This document shows, piece by piece, positions 49,100 through 56,150 of a DNA stretch of 64,000 nucleotides. The stretch is from contig NZ_MKTQ01000026.1 in assembly GCF_001898315.1 (NCBI RefSeq), forward strand, positions 62,001-126,000. Direction: 5' to 3'. The translations under genes and the position numbers were made by a program. The first letter of the stretch is position 1, and each line of letters opens with the position of its first letter. Origin of the DNA: Microbacterium sp. 70-16. GTDB lineage: Bacteria > Actinomycetota > Actinomycetes > Actinomycetales > Microbacteriaceae. The notes beneath the pieces are model-generated. The model was not told the DNA's origin, made no database searches, and saw only the letters and a program-made list of their open reading frames with translations.

Positions 49100-49269
49100 C
49101 CCCCCACCGTAGAGCCGCGCCTGTGAATTCCCCGTGCACCCGACGGCGCTTCGCGCGGGCGTGTCTTACCCCCGCCCACGCTCACACGCAAGGGGGCTGA
49201 CGGATGCCGCATCAAGGAGTAGTTTCTGAAATCGCTTCCGGCGCACCAGCCGGGGAAGGGAAGACAATC

Positions 49270-49431
49270 ATGAACATCGCCCTGATCATCATCATCGTGG
49301 TCGCCATCGTGCTCGCCATCGTCGGCGGCCTCAGCTCGGCGCTCAACTGGCTGCTCTGGGTTGCGGTCATCGTGGGTGTCATCGCCCTCATCGCGTTCCT
49401 GTTGCGCGTCGTCCGCGGCGGACGGGCATAG
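49270..49431 (+). CDS. Small two-helix membrane protein
   Basis: 53 residues: MNIALIIIIVVAIVLAIVGG, a short turn, then a second hydrophobic helix and a basic RVVRGG tail. GGGAAGGGAAG lies just upstream of the ATG. An earlier in-frame ATG at 49204 would add 22 residues without a ribosome-binding site. Function unknown; such small membrane proteins occur widely in actinobacteria. Ended by a strong terminator at 49446. Confidence 0.8.
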   Translation: MNIALIIIIVVAIVLAIVGGLSSALNWLLWVAVIVGVIALIAFLLRVVRGGRA

Positions 49432-49445
49432 TCGCCGTCCCCGCC

Positions 49446-49487
49446 ACGACGATGCCCCTGCCGACGGGTCGGCAGGGGCATCGTCGT
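49446..49487. terminator. 19-bp perfect hairpin terminator between convergent genes
   Basis: Stem 49446-49464 with 49469-49487, loop CGGG. The arms contain GATGCCCC and GGGGCATC, again part of the heptamer word. It lies 15 bp after the small membrane protein gene and 6 bp after the MerR gene, so it serves both. Confidence 0.88.
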
Positions 49488-49492
49488 CACGC

Positions 49493-50251
49493 TCAGAGGT
49501 GCGCGTCGGCGTAGGCGGCGAGCGCATCGCGGACGAGCCTCGCGCCGGCGGCGCCGCCGTAGTTCGCAGCGAAGCGGGGATCGGCGACATACATGTCGCC
49601 GAGACCGCGGACGTACCCGGCGAGCTGGTCGGGTTGGGTTGCCGGCGTGCCCGGGATCCCGCGCAACCACGCGACGTGGCGGGCGGCGAGCTGCTGCCCC
49701 TCGTCCGAGTCGGGCAGGATGCCGCGGGACGACGCATCCTGCCACGCTGCGTTGAGGGCCGCGACCTGGGCCTTCCAGTCGGCCTGCTCGGCGGCATCCA
49801 TCCCCCGCCACCAGCGGTCGGAGTCGGCGTACGCCTGCTCTCCCCACTTCTCGGTGACTTCGTCCTGGTACTGCGTGTGATCGAACCCGTCGAACATGTC
49901 TTTGGCCATGGGCTCTTCTCCCTTCTTGAGTGCGGTGATGGTCGACGCCACGGCGGCGATCTGCCGGGCGAGGCGGTCTTGCTCGGCGCGCAGCCACTCG
50001 AGATGGTGCGCGAGGGCATCCTCTTCGGCCGTCGGGCGGGCGAGGATCTCGCCGATCTGCGGCAGCCCGAGCCCCAGTTCGCGTAGCAGCAGGATGCGCT
50101 GCAGGCGCACGAGGGCGGTGCTGTCGTAGCGGCGGTAGCCGTTCGCGCCGACGCTTGAGGGGGTCAGCAGCCCGATGTCGTCGTAGTGCCGGAGGGTCCG
50201 GCTCGTGGTTCCGGCGAGCTTCGCGATCTGCTGGATCGACCAATCGTTCAT
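49493..50251 (-). CDS. MerR-family regulator with TipAS-type drug-binding domain
   Basis: 252 residues from MNDWSIQQIAKLAGTTSR. MerR winged helix (TSRTLRHYDDIGLL, NGYRRYD) and coiled coil, then a TipAS-like C-terminal domain (about 110-252; MAKDMFDGFDHTQYQDEVTEKWG, WWRGMDAAEQADW). TipA/Mta-type proteins sense cationic or thiopeptide antibiotics and activate their own or efflux genes. A longer start at 50302 would overlap the operator. A perfect dyad 18 bp upstream suggests autoregulation. Confidence 0.93.
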   Translation of the reverse strand: MNDWSIQQIAKLAGTTSRTLRHYDDIGLLTPSSVGANGYRRYDSTALVRLQRILLLRELGLGLPQIGEILARPTAEEDALAHHLEWLRAEQDRLARQIAAVASTITALKKGEEPMAKDMFDGFDHTQYQDEVTEKWGEQAYADSDRWWRGMDAAEQADWKAQVAALNAAWQDASSRGILPDSDEGQQLAARHVAWLRGIPGTPATQPDQLAGYVRGLGDMYVADPRFAANYGGAAGARLVRDALAAYADAHL

Positions 50252-50268
50252 GACAGCAACGGTAAAGG

Positions 50269-50283
50269 TTGACGTCACGTCAA
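50269..50283. promoter_or_regulatory. MerR-type operator at the tipA-like promoter
   Basis: TTGACGTCACGTCAA has 7-bp perfect arms around one central base, extended by AAGG to the left and GGT to the right. It lies 18 bp before the ATG at 50251, consistent with an element sitting in a MerR-family promoter. Confidence 0.65.
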
Positions 50284-50353
50284 GGTCAAGCGCTGTGGTC
50301 ACGACGTTTCGTCTCGCTTCGCTCGCTCAACGACCGGGCGGGGTTCCAACTCG

Positions 50354-50390
50354 CGATATATCGTGTTATTGTCGTGAAACGCGATATATC
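50354..50390. promoter_or_regulatory. Two CGATATATC boxes upstream of the DUF4097-padR pair
   Basis: CGATATATCG (50354-50363, perfect palindrome) and CGATATATC (50382-50390) are spaced 28 bp apart, in a strikingly AT-rich patch. They are 36-72 bp before the ATG at 50426. PadR regulators often repress their own operon from such AT-rich dyads. Confidence 0.6.
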
Positions 50391-50425
50391 TCGATTCGCG
50401 CCGCATCAACCCAGGAGAAGGACCC

Positions 50426-51316
50426 ATGACACTCGAGAAGTGGCTCATCAAGCCGGGCGAGACCCGGGTGATCGACCTCGAAGGCATCCGCAAGCTCAAG
50501 GTCGGCATGGTCGGCGGCCAGATCGACGTCGTCGCGCACGACGAACCGGGCGTGCGCATCGAGGTGCACGGTGTGACCATCAAGGATCTGCGCATCGAGG
50601 CATCCGGCGACGTCGTCGAAATCGACCACCCGCAACTGCGCTGGGACAACTTCCTCGAGGTGTTCCGCAACTTCGGCACCTCCGGCCCCAAGGCCGAGAT
50701 CTCGGTCGCGGTCCCCCGCGGCATCGCCCTGAACCTCGGCGTCGTCTCGGCGAGCGCGTTCGTCGCGGGGCTGCAGTCCGGCGCGCGCCTGAACACCGTG
50801 TCGGGCGACATCATCGTCGACGGCATCGCGGGCGACCTGTCGGTCAACGCCGTCTCGGGCGACGTGCAGATCCGCGGGCTGGACGGCACGTTCGGCGCGA
50901 ACTCCGTGTCGGGCGACGTCGCGGCGACGGGGCAGATCCGAAAGGCATCCATCGACACCGTCTCCGGCGATCTGCTCGTCGACACGACGGGGCGCGTGGA
51001 TGCCATCAACCTCAACACCGTCTCGGGCGAGAGCACCGTGCGCCTCGACGAGGGGCTGCCGGCCAACTATGTGCTACGCAGCGTCAGCGGCCGGGTTCTC
51101 GTCGACGGCGTGAAGCGTTCGAGCAGCGGCCCGACCAACTGGGTCGATTCGGTGGGCGAGCTCAGCGGCAGCTTCGCCGACGTGCGCGCCAACTCGGTGT
51201 CGGGAGCGCTGACGGTGCTGCGGCGCACGGTCGATGCGGCGCCCGAGGTCCCGGCCGAGGCGCCCAGCGAGCTGGCGGCGGAGTTCCCGGCCGAGTTCCC
51301 GTCTGAGGAGGCGTGA
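50426..51316 (+). CDS. DUF4097 beta-repeat protein
   Basis: 296 residues, GGAGAAGGA before the ATG. Repeating VSGD-type strands (NTVSGDIIVDG, NAVSGDVQIRG, NSVSGDVAATG, DTVSGDLLVD) form a right-handed beta-helix-like adhesin fold; there is no signal peptide or membrane helix. The tail is Ala/Glu/Pro-rich with an EFPAEFP repeat. DUF4097 genes are regularly paired with padR regulators in actinobacteria. Function unknown; a cytosolic or membrane-peripheral scaffold is possible. Confidence 0.92.
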   Translation: MTLEKWLIKPGETRVIDLEGIRKLKVGMVGGQIDVVAHDEPGVRIEVHGVTIKDLRIEASGDVVEIDHPQLRWDNFLEVFRNFGTSGPKAEISVAVPRGIALNLGVVSASAFVAGLQSGARLNTVSGDIIVDGIAGDLSVNAVSGDVQIRGLDGTFGANSVSGDVAATGQIRKASIDTVSGDLLVDTTGRVDAINLNTVSGESTVRLDEGLPANYVLRSVSGRVLVDGVKRSSSGPTNWVDSVGELSGSFADVRANSVSGALTVLRRTVDAAPEVPAEAPSELAAEFPAEFPSEEA

Positions 51317-51318
51317 AC

Positions 51319-51942
51319 ATGGCCCCGGTCTTCTCCCACGGCGACCTGCGCCTGTACCTGCTGAACCTGCTCGACGAGTCGCCGAGGCACGGCTACGACC
51401 TGATGCAGGCGCTGTCCGACCGCACGGGCGGCACGTACACGCCGAGCGCCGGCACGATCTATCCGCGGCTGGCGAAGCTCGAAGAAGAGGGCCTCGTCAC
51501 CAAGACCGTCGACGGCCGCAAGACCGTCTACGAGATCACGGATGCCGGGCGCGCCGAAGTCGCCGCCCGCGCGGGCGACCTCGAGGGCATCGAGGCGGGC
51601 CTCGCCGACAGCGTGCGGCTCATCGCCGACGAAGTGCGCGGCAGCGTGCGCGAGGCGATGAAGAGCCTGCGCGCCGACCTGGCCGCGGCCGCCCAGACCG
51701 ACCGCGTGACGTCGGAATCGCACGCCCGCACCGCGACCGCGGCCGAGGACGCGACGCGCGCCGACTCGCGCGAGCAGCTGCGCCGGGCCGAAGCGCTCGT
51801 GGGCGAGTTCCGCGCGAACGTGCGGGCCGACCTGCGCACGCACCTCGCGCACGGGGGCACCCTCGCGGCATCCGTCGTCGACGACCTCAGCCGCACGCTC
51901 GACGACGCAGCCCGCGCGCTCACCCGCGCCTTGCGCGGCTGA
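51319..51942 (+). CDS. PadR-family transcriptional regulator
   Basis: 207 residues. Start ATG at 51319 is supported by GGAGG seven bases upstream; a GTG at 51313 is less well placed. Winged-helix domain: LRLYLLNLLDESPRHGYDLMQAL, TYTPSAGTIYPRLAKLEEEGLV and the wing GRKTVYEITDAG. The long C-terminal helical part (about 80-207) exceeds the short PadR type and may form the dimer. It starts 2 bp after the DUF4097 stop, so the pair is one operon, probably autorepressed at the CGATATATC boxes. Confidence 0.94.
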   Translation: MAPVFSHGDLRLYLLNLLDESPRHGYDLMQALSDRTGGTYTPSAGTIYPRLAKLEEEGLVTKTVDGRKTVYEITDAGRAEVAARAGDLEGIEAGLADSVRLIADEVRGSVREAMKSLRADLAAAAQTDRVTSESHARTATAAEDATRADSREQLRRAEALVGEFRANVRADLRTHLAHGGTLAASVVDDLSRTLDDAARALTRALRG

Positions 51943-51969
51943 CGCCGGGGGGCCGCTCGCCGCCGGCGC

Positions 51970-52111
51970 TTCATCCGTCCCTAACTGCGGGGTCGGATGC
52001 CCCACCCCACACAACGGGACGGATGAACGCCGCCAGGCATCCGCACCCACGCCGTCATCCGTCCCAACATGCGGCACAGGATGCCCCCACCCCACACAAC
52101 CGGACGGATGA
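51970..52111. repeat. Tandem pair of CATCCGTCC palindromes
   Basis: Unit 1: TTCATCCGTCCC (51970-51981) and GGGACGGATGAA (52016-52027). Unit 2: TCATCCGTCC (52055-52064) and GGACGGATGA (52102-52111). The units start 85 bp apart; each loop holds GGATGCCCC- or GGATGCCC-containing sequence followed by CACCCCACACAAC. It fills the convergent gap between padR and the stress-protein gene. Confidence 0.82.
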
Positions 52112-52139
52112 ACGCGCCGGGCGGGCGCCGCGCGCGGCG

Positions 52140-52661
52140 TCAGCCCTCGGGCCAGAGGGACTCGTCGTCGGCGGCGGGCTCTTCGAGCGGCACGACCAGC
52201 ACGGGGCGCGACTGGCGGTGCGCGAGGCGCGCGGCGACCGACCCCGTGAAGAACTCGCGGATCGACTCACCGAGTCCGCGGCGGCGCGTGCCGACCACGA
52301 TCAGGCGGGCCTGCGACCGCTCGGCGAGCTGCTTGATGGCCAGCGCCGGGTCGCCCACCAGTTGGACGATCGACCACTCCAGGCCCGCGATGGCGCCCAG
52401 GGTCGTTTCGGCGGCATCCGTCACGACGCGCAGTTGCGCTTCACCGGCCGCGATGTCGATGTCGATCGGGGCGGAGTGCACGTATCCGTCGGGGTCTTCG
52501 TACGTGACGAAGCGCGTCACGTCGACGTGGGCGACGATCAGCGGCGCGGCGAACAGACGGGCGTAGCGGGCCGCTTCCTTCAGAACGCGTGCCGGCTGAT
52601 CAGGCACGGCGCCGACGATGACGGCGTGCTCGGGGACCGCATCGGGCTCGGTGTCCGCCAT
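52140..52661 (-). CDS. Universal stress protein family (UspA-like)
   Basis: 173 residues from MADTEPDAVPEHAVIVG; GGAGGA sits close upstream. One Usp domain: AVIVGAVPDQPARVLKEAARYA, then VGDPALAIKQLAERSQARLIVVGTRRRGLGESIREFFTGSVAARLAH, an ATP-binding type G-x2-G-x9-G-S motif, ending with RPVLVVPLEE. A nucleotide-binding stress protein, cytosolic. Divergent from the DUF3073 gene. Confidence 0.92.
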   Translation of the reverse strand: MADTEPDAVPEHAVIVGAVPDQPARVLKEAARYARLFAAPLIVAHVDVTRFVTYEDPDGYVHSAPIDIDIAAGEAQLRVVTDAAETTLGAIAGLEWSIVQLVGDPALAIKQLAERSQARLIVVGTRRRGLGESIREFFTGSVAARLAHRQSRPVLVVPLEEPAADDESLWPEG

Positions 52662-52724
52662 GACATCCTCCACTGGCTCGGTGCCGGTGCGACCCGAATC
52701 CGCGAGGCTCCGAGGGCACCGTGT

Positions 52725-52730
52725 TATCCT
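52725..52730 (+). promoter_or_regulatory. Candidate -10 box of the DUF3073 gene, with leader hairpin
   Basis: TATCCT lies about 110 bp before the ATG at 52842. The leader contains the perfect hairpin CCGGCCT-C-AGGCCGG (52745-52759). No -35 is clear. A structured leader before a very small abundant-protein gene may affect mRNA stability. Confidence 0.4.
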
Positions 52731-52841
52731 GAATGCTACTCTTCCCGGCCTCAGGCCGGCTCGCAAACGCATTGTGAATGCACCGGGTGAGTGCGCAACC
52801 GCAGCCGCACCGCCCGTGACTCAGAAATGAGGGGGTCTCGC

Positions 52842-53024
52842 ATGGGGCGTGGCCGTCAGAAGGCGAAGCACACCAAGATCGCTCGCGAACTGAAGTACGA
52901 CACCTACAACGTGAACTACTCGGCTCTCGAGAAGGAGCTCGGTCATCACGACGAGGACCCGTACGTCGACAAGTGGGCCGACCAGTACGCCGACGAGGAC
53001 GAGGACAAGCTCGAAACCGCGTAA
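52842..53024 (+). CDS. DUF3073 protein
   Basis: 60 residues: MGRGRQKAKHTKIARELKYD, then TYNVNYSALEKEL and an acidic tail. AGGGGG precedes the ATG. A conserved actinobacterial small protein of unknown function; the Mycobacterium homologue (Rv0810c) lies next to purM, and here purM-purF is about 3-6 kb away, so the neighbourhood is partly conserved. The basic N-terminus and acidic C-terminus suggest nucleic-acid or ribosome contact, which is inference. Confidence 0.93.
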   Translation: MGRGRQKAKHTKIARELKYDTYNVNYSALEKELGHHDEDPYVDKWADQYADEDEDKLETA

Positions 53025-53047
53025 GCGTCCGCCCCTCGTACCTCGCG

Positions 53048-53818
53048 TCAGCCCTCGAGCGTGCTCGACACGTGCCACGCGCCGCGTCGCACGATGCGCT
53101 CGAGTTCGTGCGCGCGCGAGCGGAAGTCGTCCGCGCTCGTCGACAGCGACACCGCGCCGACCGCGCGGCCGCTGCGCGAGCGCACGGGCGCGGCGATGCA
53201 CGCGAGCTTGGGCATGTACTCCTCGACCTCGACCGCCAGTTGCAGGGCGCGGACGTCGTCGAGCTGCTCGAGCAGTTCGCGCTCTCCCGTGACGGAATCG
53301 CGCGCAACCGCCGGCGCACCGTGCCGGTCGAGGTAGCGGCGCACTCCTTCGTCGTCGCGCGCTGCGAGCATGAGCTTGCCGAACGCGGTCACGTGGACGG
53401 CGTCGGCGAAGCCGACGTGCAGCTGACCGATCCGCGGATGCGCCGCCGAGTCGGCGACGTGCGCGACGGCGATGTCGTCGCCGCGGAACACCGTCAGGTA
53501 GGCGGGCGCGTGCGCCGCGTCGCGCATGCCCGCCAGCACCGCGCGCACATCGGCGGTCGCGACCAGCTGTGCACGCACGGCGCGGCCGAGCCCGTCGACG
53601 GCGCGACCCAAGACGTAGCGGGCATCGCCCGTGCGTGCGAGGTAGTCGTGCCGCTGCAGCGTCGACAGCAGTCGGTAGACCGTCGCGGGTGACAGCGCGA
53701 GCGTGCGGGCGAGCTCTGCCGCGGTGAGTCCCGCAGGCGCGCCGCCGACCTCGTCGAGGATGCGGAGCGTCCGCTCCGCCGATCGGATGCCCGCCGCGTC
53801 GCGGGGCTCTGAGGCCAT
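53048..53818 (-). CDS. IclR-family transcriptional regulator
   Basis: 256 residues. N-terminal winged helix (SAERTLRILDEVGG, LSPATVYRLLSTLQRHDYL) and an IclR effector domain (about 85-250; HVGFADAVHVTAFGKLMLA, ACIAAPVRSRSGRAVGAVSLS). Effector unknown. The ATG is exactly six bases after TAGACT on the coding strand (53830-53825), so it is probably leaderless. A perfect dyad overlaps the promoter and lies between this gene and the divergent DJ-1/PfpI gene, its likely target. Confidence 0.94.
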   Translation of the reverse strand: MASEPRDAAGIRSAERTLRILDEVGGAPAGLTAAELARTLALSPATVYRLLSTLQRHDYLARTGDARYVLGRAVDGLGRAVRAQLVATADVRAVLAGMRDAAHAPAYLTVFRGDDIAVAHVADSAAHPRIGQLHVGFADAVHVTAFGKLMLAARDDEGVRRYLDRHGAPAVARDSVTGERELLEQLDDVRALQLAVEVEEYMPKLACIAAPVRSRSGRAVGAVSLSTSADDFRSRAHELERIVRRGAWHVSSTLEG

Positions 53819-53829
53819 GCCGTCAGTCT

Positions 53830-53846
53830 AAACACGGCGCGTGTTT
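53830..53846. promoter_or_regulatory. IclR-type operator between divergent genes
   Basis: AAACACG-GCG-CGTGTTT: perfect 7-bp arms, 3-bp centre. It begins at the -10 of the IclR gene, 12 bp from its start codon, so binding would block that promoter. It is 100 bp upstream of the DJ-1/PfpI gene. Confidence 0.6.
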
Positions 53847-53945
53847 CGCACATCGTGAGAACCGCGCTGGTCGCCGCCGCGCGCCGCGGCGCATGCTCGT
53901 GGCATCCGACATCGCCGTCGGATCCGCTTCAGAAGGGAACCCGTC

Positions 53946-54512
53946 ATGGCCGACAAGATCCTCATCCTCACCGGAGACGCCGCCGAGACCCTCGAGGTCT
54001 TCTACCCCTATCACCGCCTGCAGGAGGCGGGATACGAGGTGCACATCGGCGCCCCGAGCAAGAAGAAGCTGCAGTTCGTCGTGCACGACTTCGTCGACGG
54101 CTTCGACACGTACACCGAGAAGCTCGGGCACACGTGGGATGCCGATGTCGCGTTCGCCGACGTGGATCCGGCGGACTACGTCGCGATCGTCGTGCCCGGC
54201 GGCCGCGCCCCCGAGTACATCCGCAATGACGCCGATGCCCAGCGGATCGTGCGCCACTTCTTCTCCGAGAACAGCCCCGTCGCGGCGACCTGCCACGGAC
54301 CGCTACTGTTGGCCGCGGCGGGCGTCCTCGAGGGCCGCACGTCGTCGGCCTACCCCGCCCTCGCGGTGGACGTCACGACGGTCGGCGGCGTCTTCGAGGG
54401 CGGTGGCGGCGTCGTCGACGGCAACCTCGTCACGGCGCGCGCGTGGCCCGACAACGGCACGTGGATGAAGGCGTTCCTCGAGGTGCTCGAGGCAGCGAAA
54501 GTTCCCGCCTGA
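53946..54512 (+). CDS. DJ-1/PfpI family protein
   Basis: 188 residues, AGAAGGGAA before the ATG. DJ-1 fold with the nucleophile elbow AATCHGP (Cys followed by His) and the Glu of the LEVFYPY region that usually packs against it; VVPGGRAPEYI is typical. Family members are glyoxalases, chaperones or proteases; which one applies is open. The only gene in its unit, under a probable IclR operator, followed by a strong terminator. Confidence 0.93.
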   Translation: MADKILILTGDAAETLEVFYPYHRLQEAGYEVHIGAPSKKKLQFVVHDFVDGFDTYTEKLGHTWDADVAFADVDPADYVAIVVPGGRAPEYIRNDADAQRIVRHFFSENSPVAATCHGPLLLAAAGVLEGRTSSAYPALAVDVTTVGGVFEGGGGVVDGNLVTARAWPDNGTWMKAFLEVLEAAKVPA

Positions 54513-54548
54513 GCCCTGACCGCGGCACGACCCCGGTGGTGAGGGGGG

Positions 54549-54577
54549 GGTGGCGGATGCCCCGGGCATCCGCCACC
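54549..54577. terminator. Terminator hairpin made of an inverted GGATGCC pair
   Basis: GGTGGCGGATGCC (54549-54561) and GGCATCCGCCACC (54565-54577), loop CCG. Perfect 13-bp stem between the convergent DJ-1/PfpI and MFS genes; followed by TTGG on the plus strand. The heptamer occupies the top of the stem. Confidence 0.8.
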
Positions 54578-54601
54578 TTGGTCCGTCTGCGGCGGGTCGG
54601 C

Positions 54602-55954
54602 TCACCAGGCGCCGTGGCGCTTCTCCCACTCCTCTTCGAGGGTCTTCGTCCGTGCGACGATGATGCCGGCGGGGATCGCGAGCAGGAACAGCAGCCCGAA
54701 CGAGCCGATCGCCGCCTCCCAGCCGCCGGTCGCCTCGTGCAGCGCGGCGAAGGCGATCGGGAAGATCGCCGCGATGGCGTAGCCGCCGCTCTGGCTGAAG
54801 CTCGACAGCGCAACGGCGCCCTCGTGCGTGCGCGTGCGGCGTTGGATCAGGACGAGCACGGCGGGGAACAGTCCCTGCGGAACGCCCAGCAGGACGACCC
54901 AGAGCACCGTCGCCGTCGTCGGGAAGAACACCATCCCGACGACGCCGACGAGGCCCGTGACCACAGCGATGAGGTAGATGTAGCCGATGCGGTCGCTGCG
55001 CGTGATCGCGATCGGCACGAGGATCGACCACGGCAGCCCCATCGCGCCGAACAGGGACAGCAGGGCTCCAGCGGCGGCGTGCGAGACGCCCGACATGTCG
55101 ACGAGCACGACCGGCAGCCACGCGAAGCACGCGTACACACTCGCCGACGAGATCGCGAACGTCATTGCGAGCGCCCACGCCAGCGGGATGCGCAACAGGC
55201 GCCCGAGCACCTGGGGTGCGGGCTCTTCGACGCCGGGGGCGTGCGGGGTGAGGTCGGGGTCGGTGCCGGTGGCGTCGCCGGCGGGCGCGTCGTCGGGTGC
55301 ATCGCCGGTGACGGATGCCCCGGTGGTCGCCCCCGCACCCGCGGCGGCCGCCGACGTGTCAGTCGGCCCGTCTGCCGGCCGCCGCAACACCGCGATCTGC
55401 GCCACCCACGGGACGATCGCCGCGATCGCGAAGACGGCCCACAGCCCCAGCGAGAAGCGCCAGCCGGCGGCATCCGCCACCGGTACCGCGACCAGCGGCG
55501 GCACGAACGCCGCAACCGCCAGCAGGCTCGAGTAGAGGCCGGTCATCATGCCGATGCGGTCGGGGAAGTACTTCTTGATCAGCGGCGGCAGCACGACGTT
55601 GCCGACACCGACCGCTGCGAACAGCACGGCCGTCGAGATCAGCAGAACGATCGCGTCGCCCGCGAGCGCTCGCACGACCATCGTCGCTGCGGCGACGACC
55701 ATCGAGGCGGTCGCGAGGGCTTCGAGTCCGAAGCGTCGTTCGAGCGCGGGGGTGACGATTCCGAAGACGGCGAAGCAGACAGGTGGAGCCGCCCCGATCA
55801 GGCCGACGATGCCCGTCGGGACGTCGAAGTCGGCGCGCACCTCGGCAAGGATCGGCGAGAGCGACGCGACGGCGGACCGCAGCGAGAACGCCACCAGAAC
55901 GATGCCGACGAACGCGAGGGATCTGCCGCGCCACAGGGAGCGGGTGTCAGTCAC
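54602..55954 (-). CDS. MFS transporter, CynX/NimT type
   Basis: 450 residues, about twelve helices with a hydrophilic Ala/Asp/Pro-rich loop in the middle (about 190-245). SLRSAVASLSPIL near the N-terminus and SQSGGYAIAAIFPIAFAALHE fit the cyanate/2-nitroimidazole CynX/NimT group. Start chosen at the GTG 55954: TAGGCT (55967-55962) stands seven bases before it, a leaderless arrangement, and the GTG at 55960 would overlap the first base after the -10. Substrate unknown. Confidence 0.9.
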   Translation of the reverse strand: MTDTRSLWRGRSLAFVGIVLVAFSLRSAVASLSPILAEVRADFDVPTGIVGLIGAAPPVCFAVFGIVTPALERRFGLEALATASMVVAAATMVVRALAGDAIVLLISTAVLFAAVGVGNVVLPPLIKKYFPDRIGMMTGLYSSLLAVAAFVPPLVAVPVADAAGWRFSLGLWAVFAIAAIVPWVAQIAVLRRPADGPTDTSAAAAGAGATTGASVTGDAPDDAPAGDATGTDPDLTPHAPGVEEPAPQVLGRLLRIPLAWALAMTFAISSASVYACFAWLPVVLVDMSGVSHAAAGALLSLFGAMGLPWSILVPIAITRSDRIGYIYLIAVVTGLVGVVGMVFFPTTATVLWVVLLGVPQGLFPAVLVLIQRRTRTHEGAVALSSFSQSGGYAIAAIFPIAFAALHEATGGWEAAIGSFGLLFLLAIPAGIIVARTKTLEEEWEKRHGAW

Positions 55955-56022
55955 TCTCACCAGCCTAGGCCCGCGCAGCCCGCCCAAATGACGCCCCCAC
56001 GCCGCCAGCCCGCCCTCACAGA

Positions 56023-56081
56023 ACCATGTCCCAAAAAACGCTGGTTGGATGCCCCGGGAACAACCATTTTTGGGACATGGT
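56023..56081. repeat. Intergenic palindrome upstream of the MFS gene and after purF
   Basis: Outer arms ACCATGTCCCAAAAA (56023-56037) and TTTTTGGGACATGGT (56067-56081), 15 bp perfect; inner arms TGGTTG (56042-56047) and CAACCA (56061-56066). The loop contains GGATGCCCC. A half copy GTGGGACATGGTGCG follows at 56091-56105. The gap is 55955-56150. Confidence 0.82.
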
Positions 56082-56150
56082 CTGCCGCGAGTGGGACATG
56101 GTGCGGGGCGGGCGCGGAGCGCGGGGTCGGCCGGGCGGGGCCCGCGGGGG

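Noticed and set aside
49100..49269. Fluoride riboswitch upstream of crcB
   Set aside because: The -10 box lies six bases before the start codon and no GGNGAUGG-like fold is seen.
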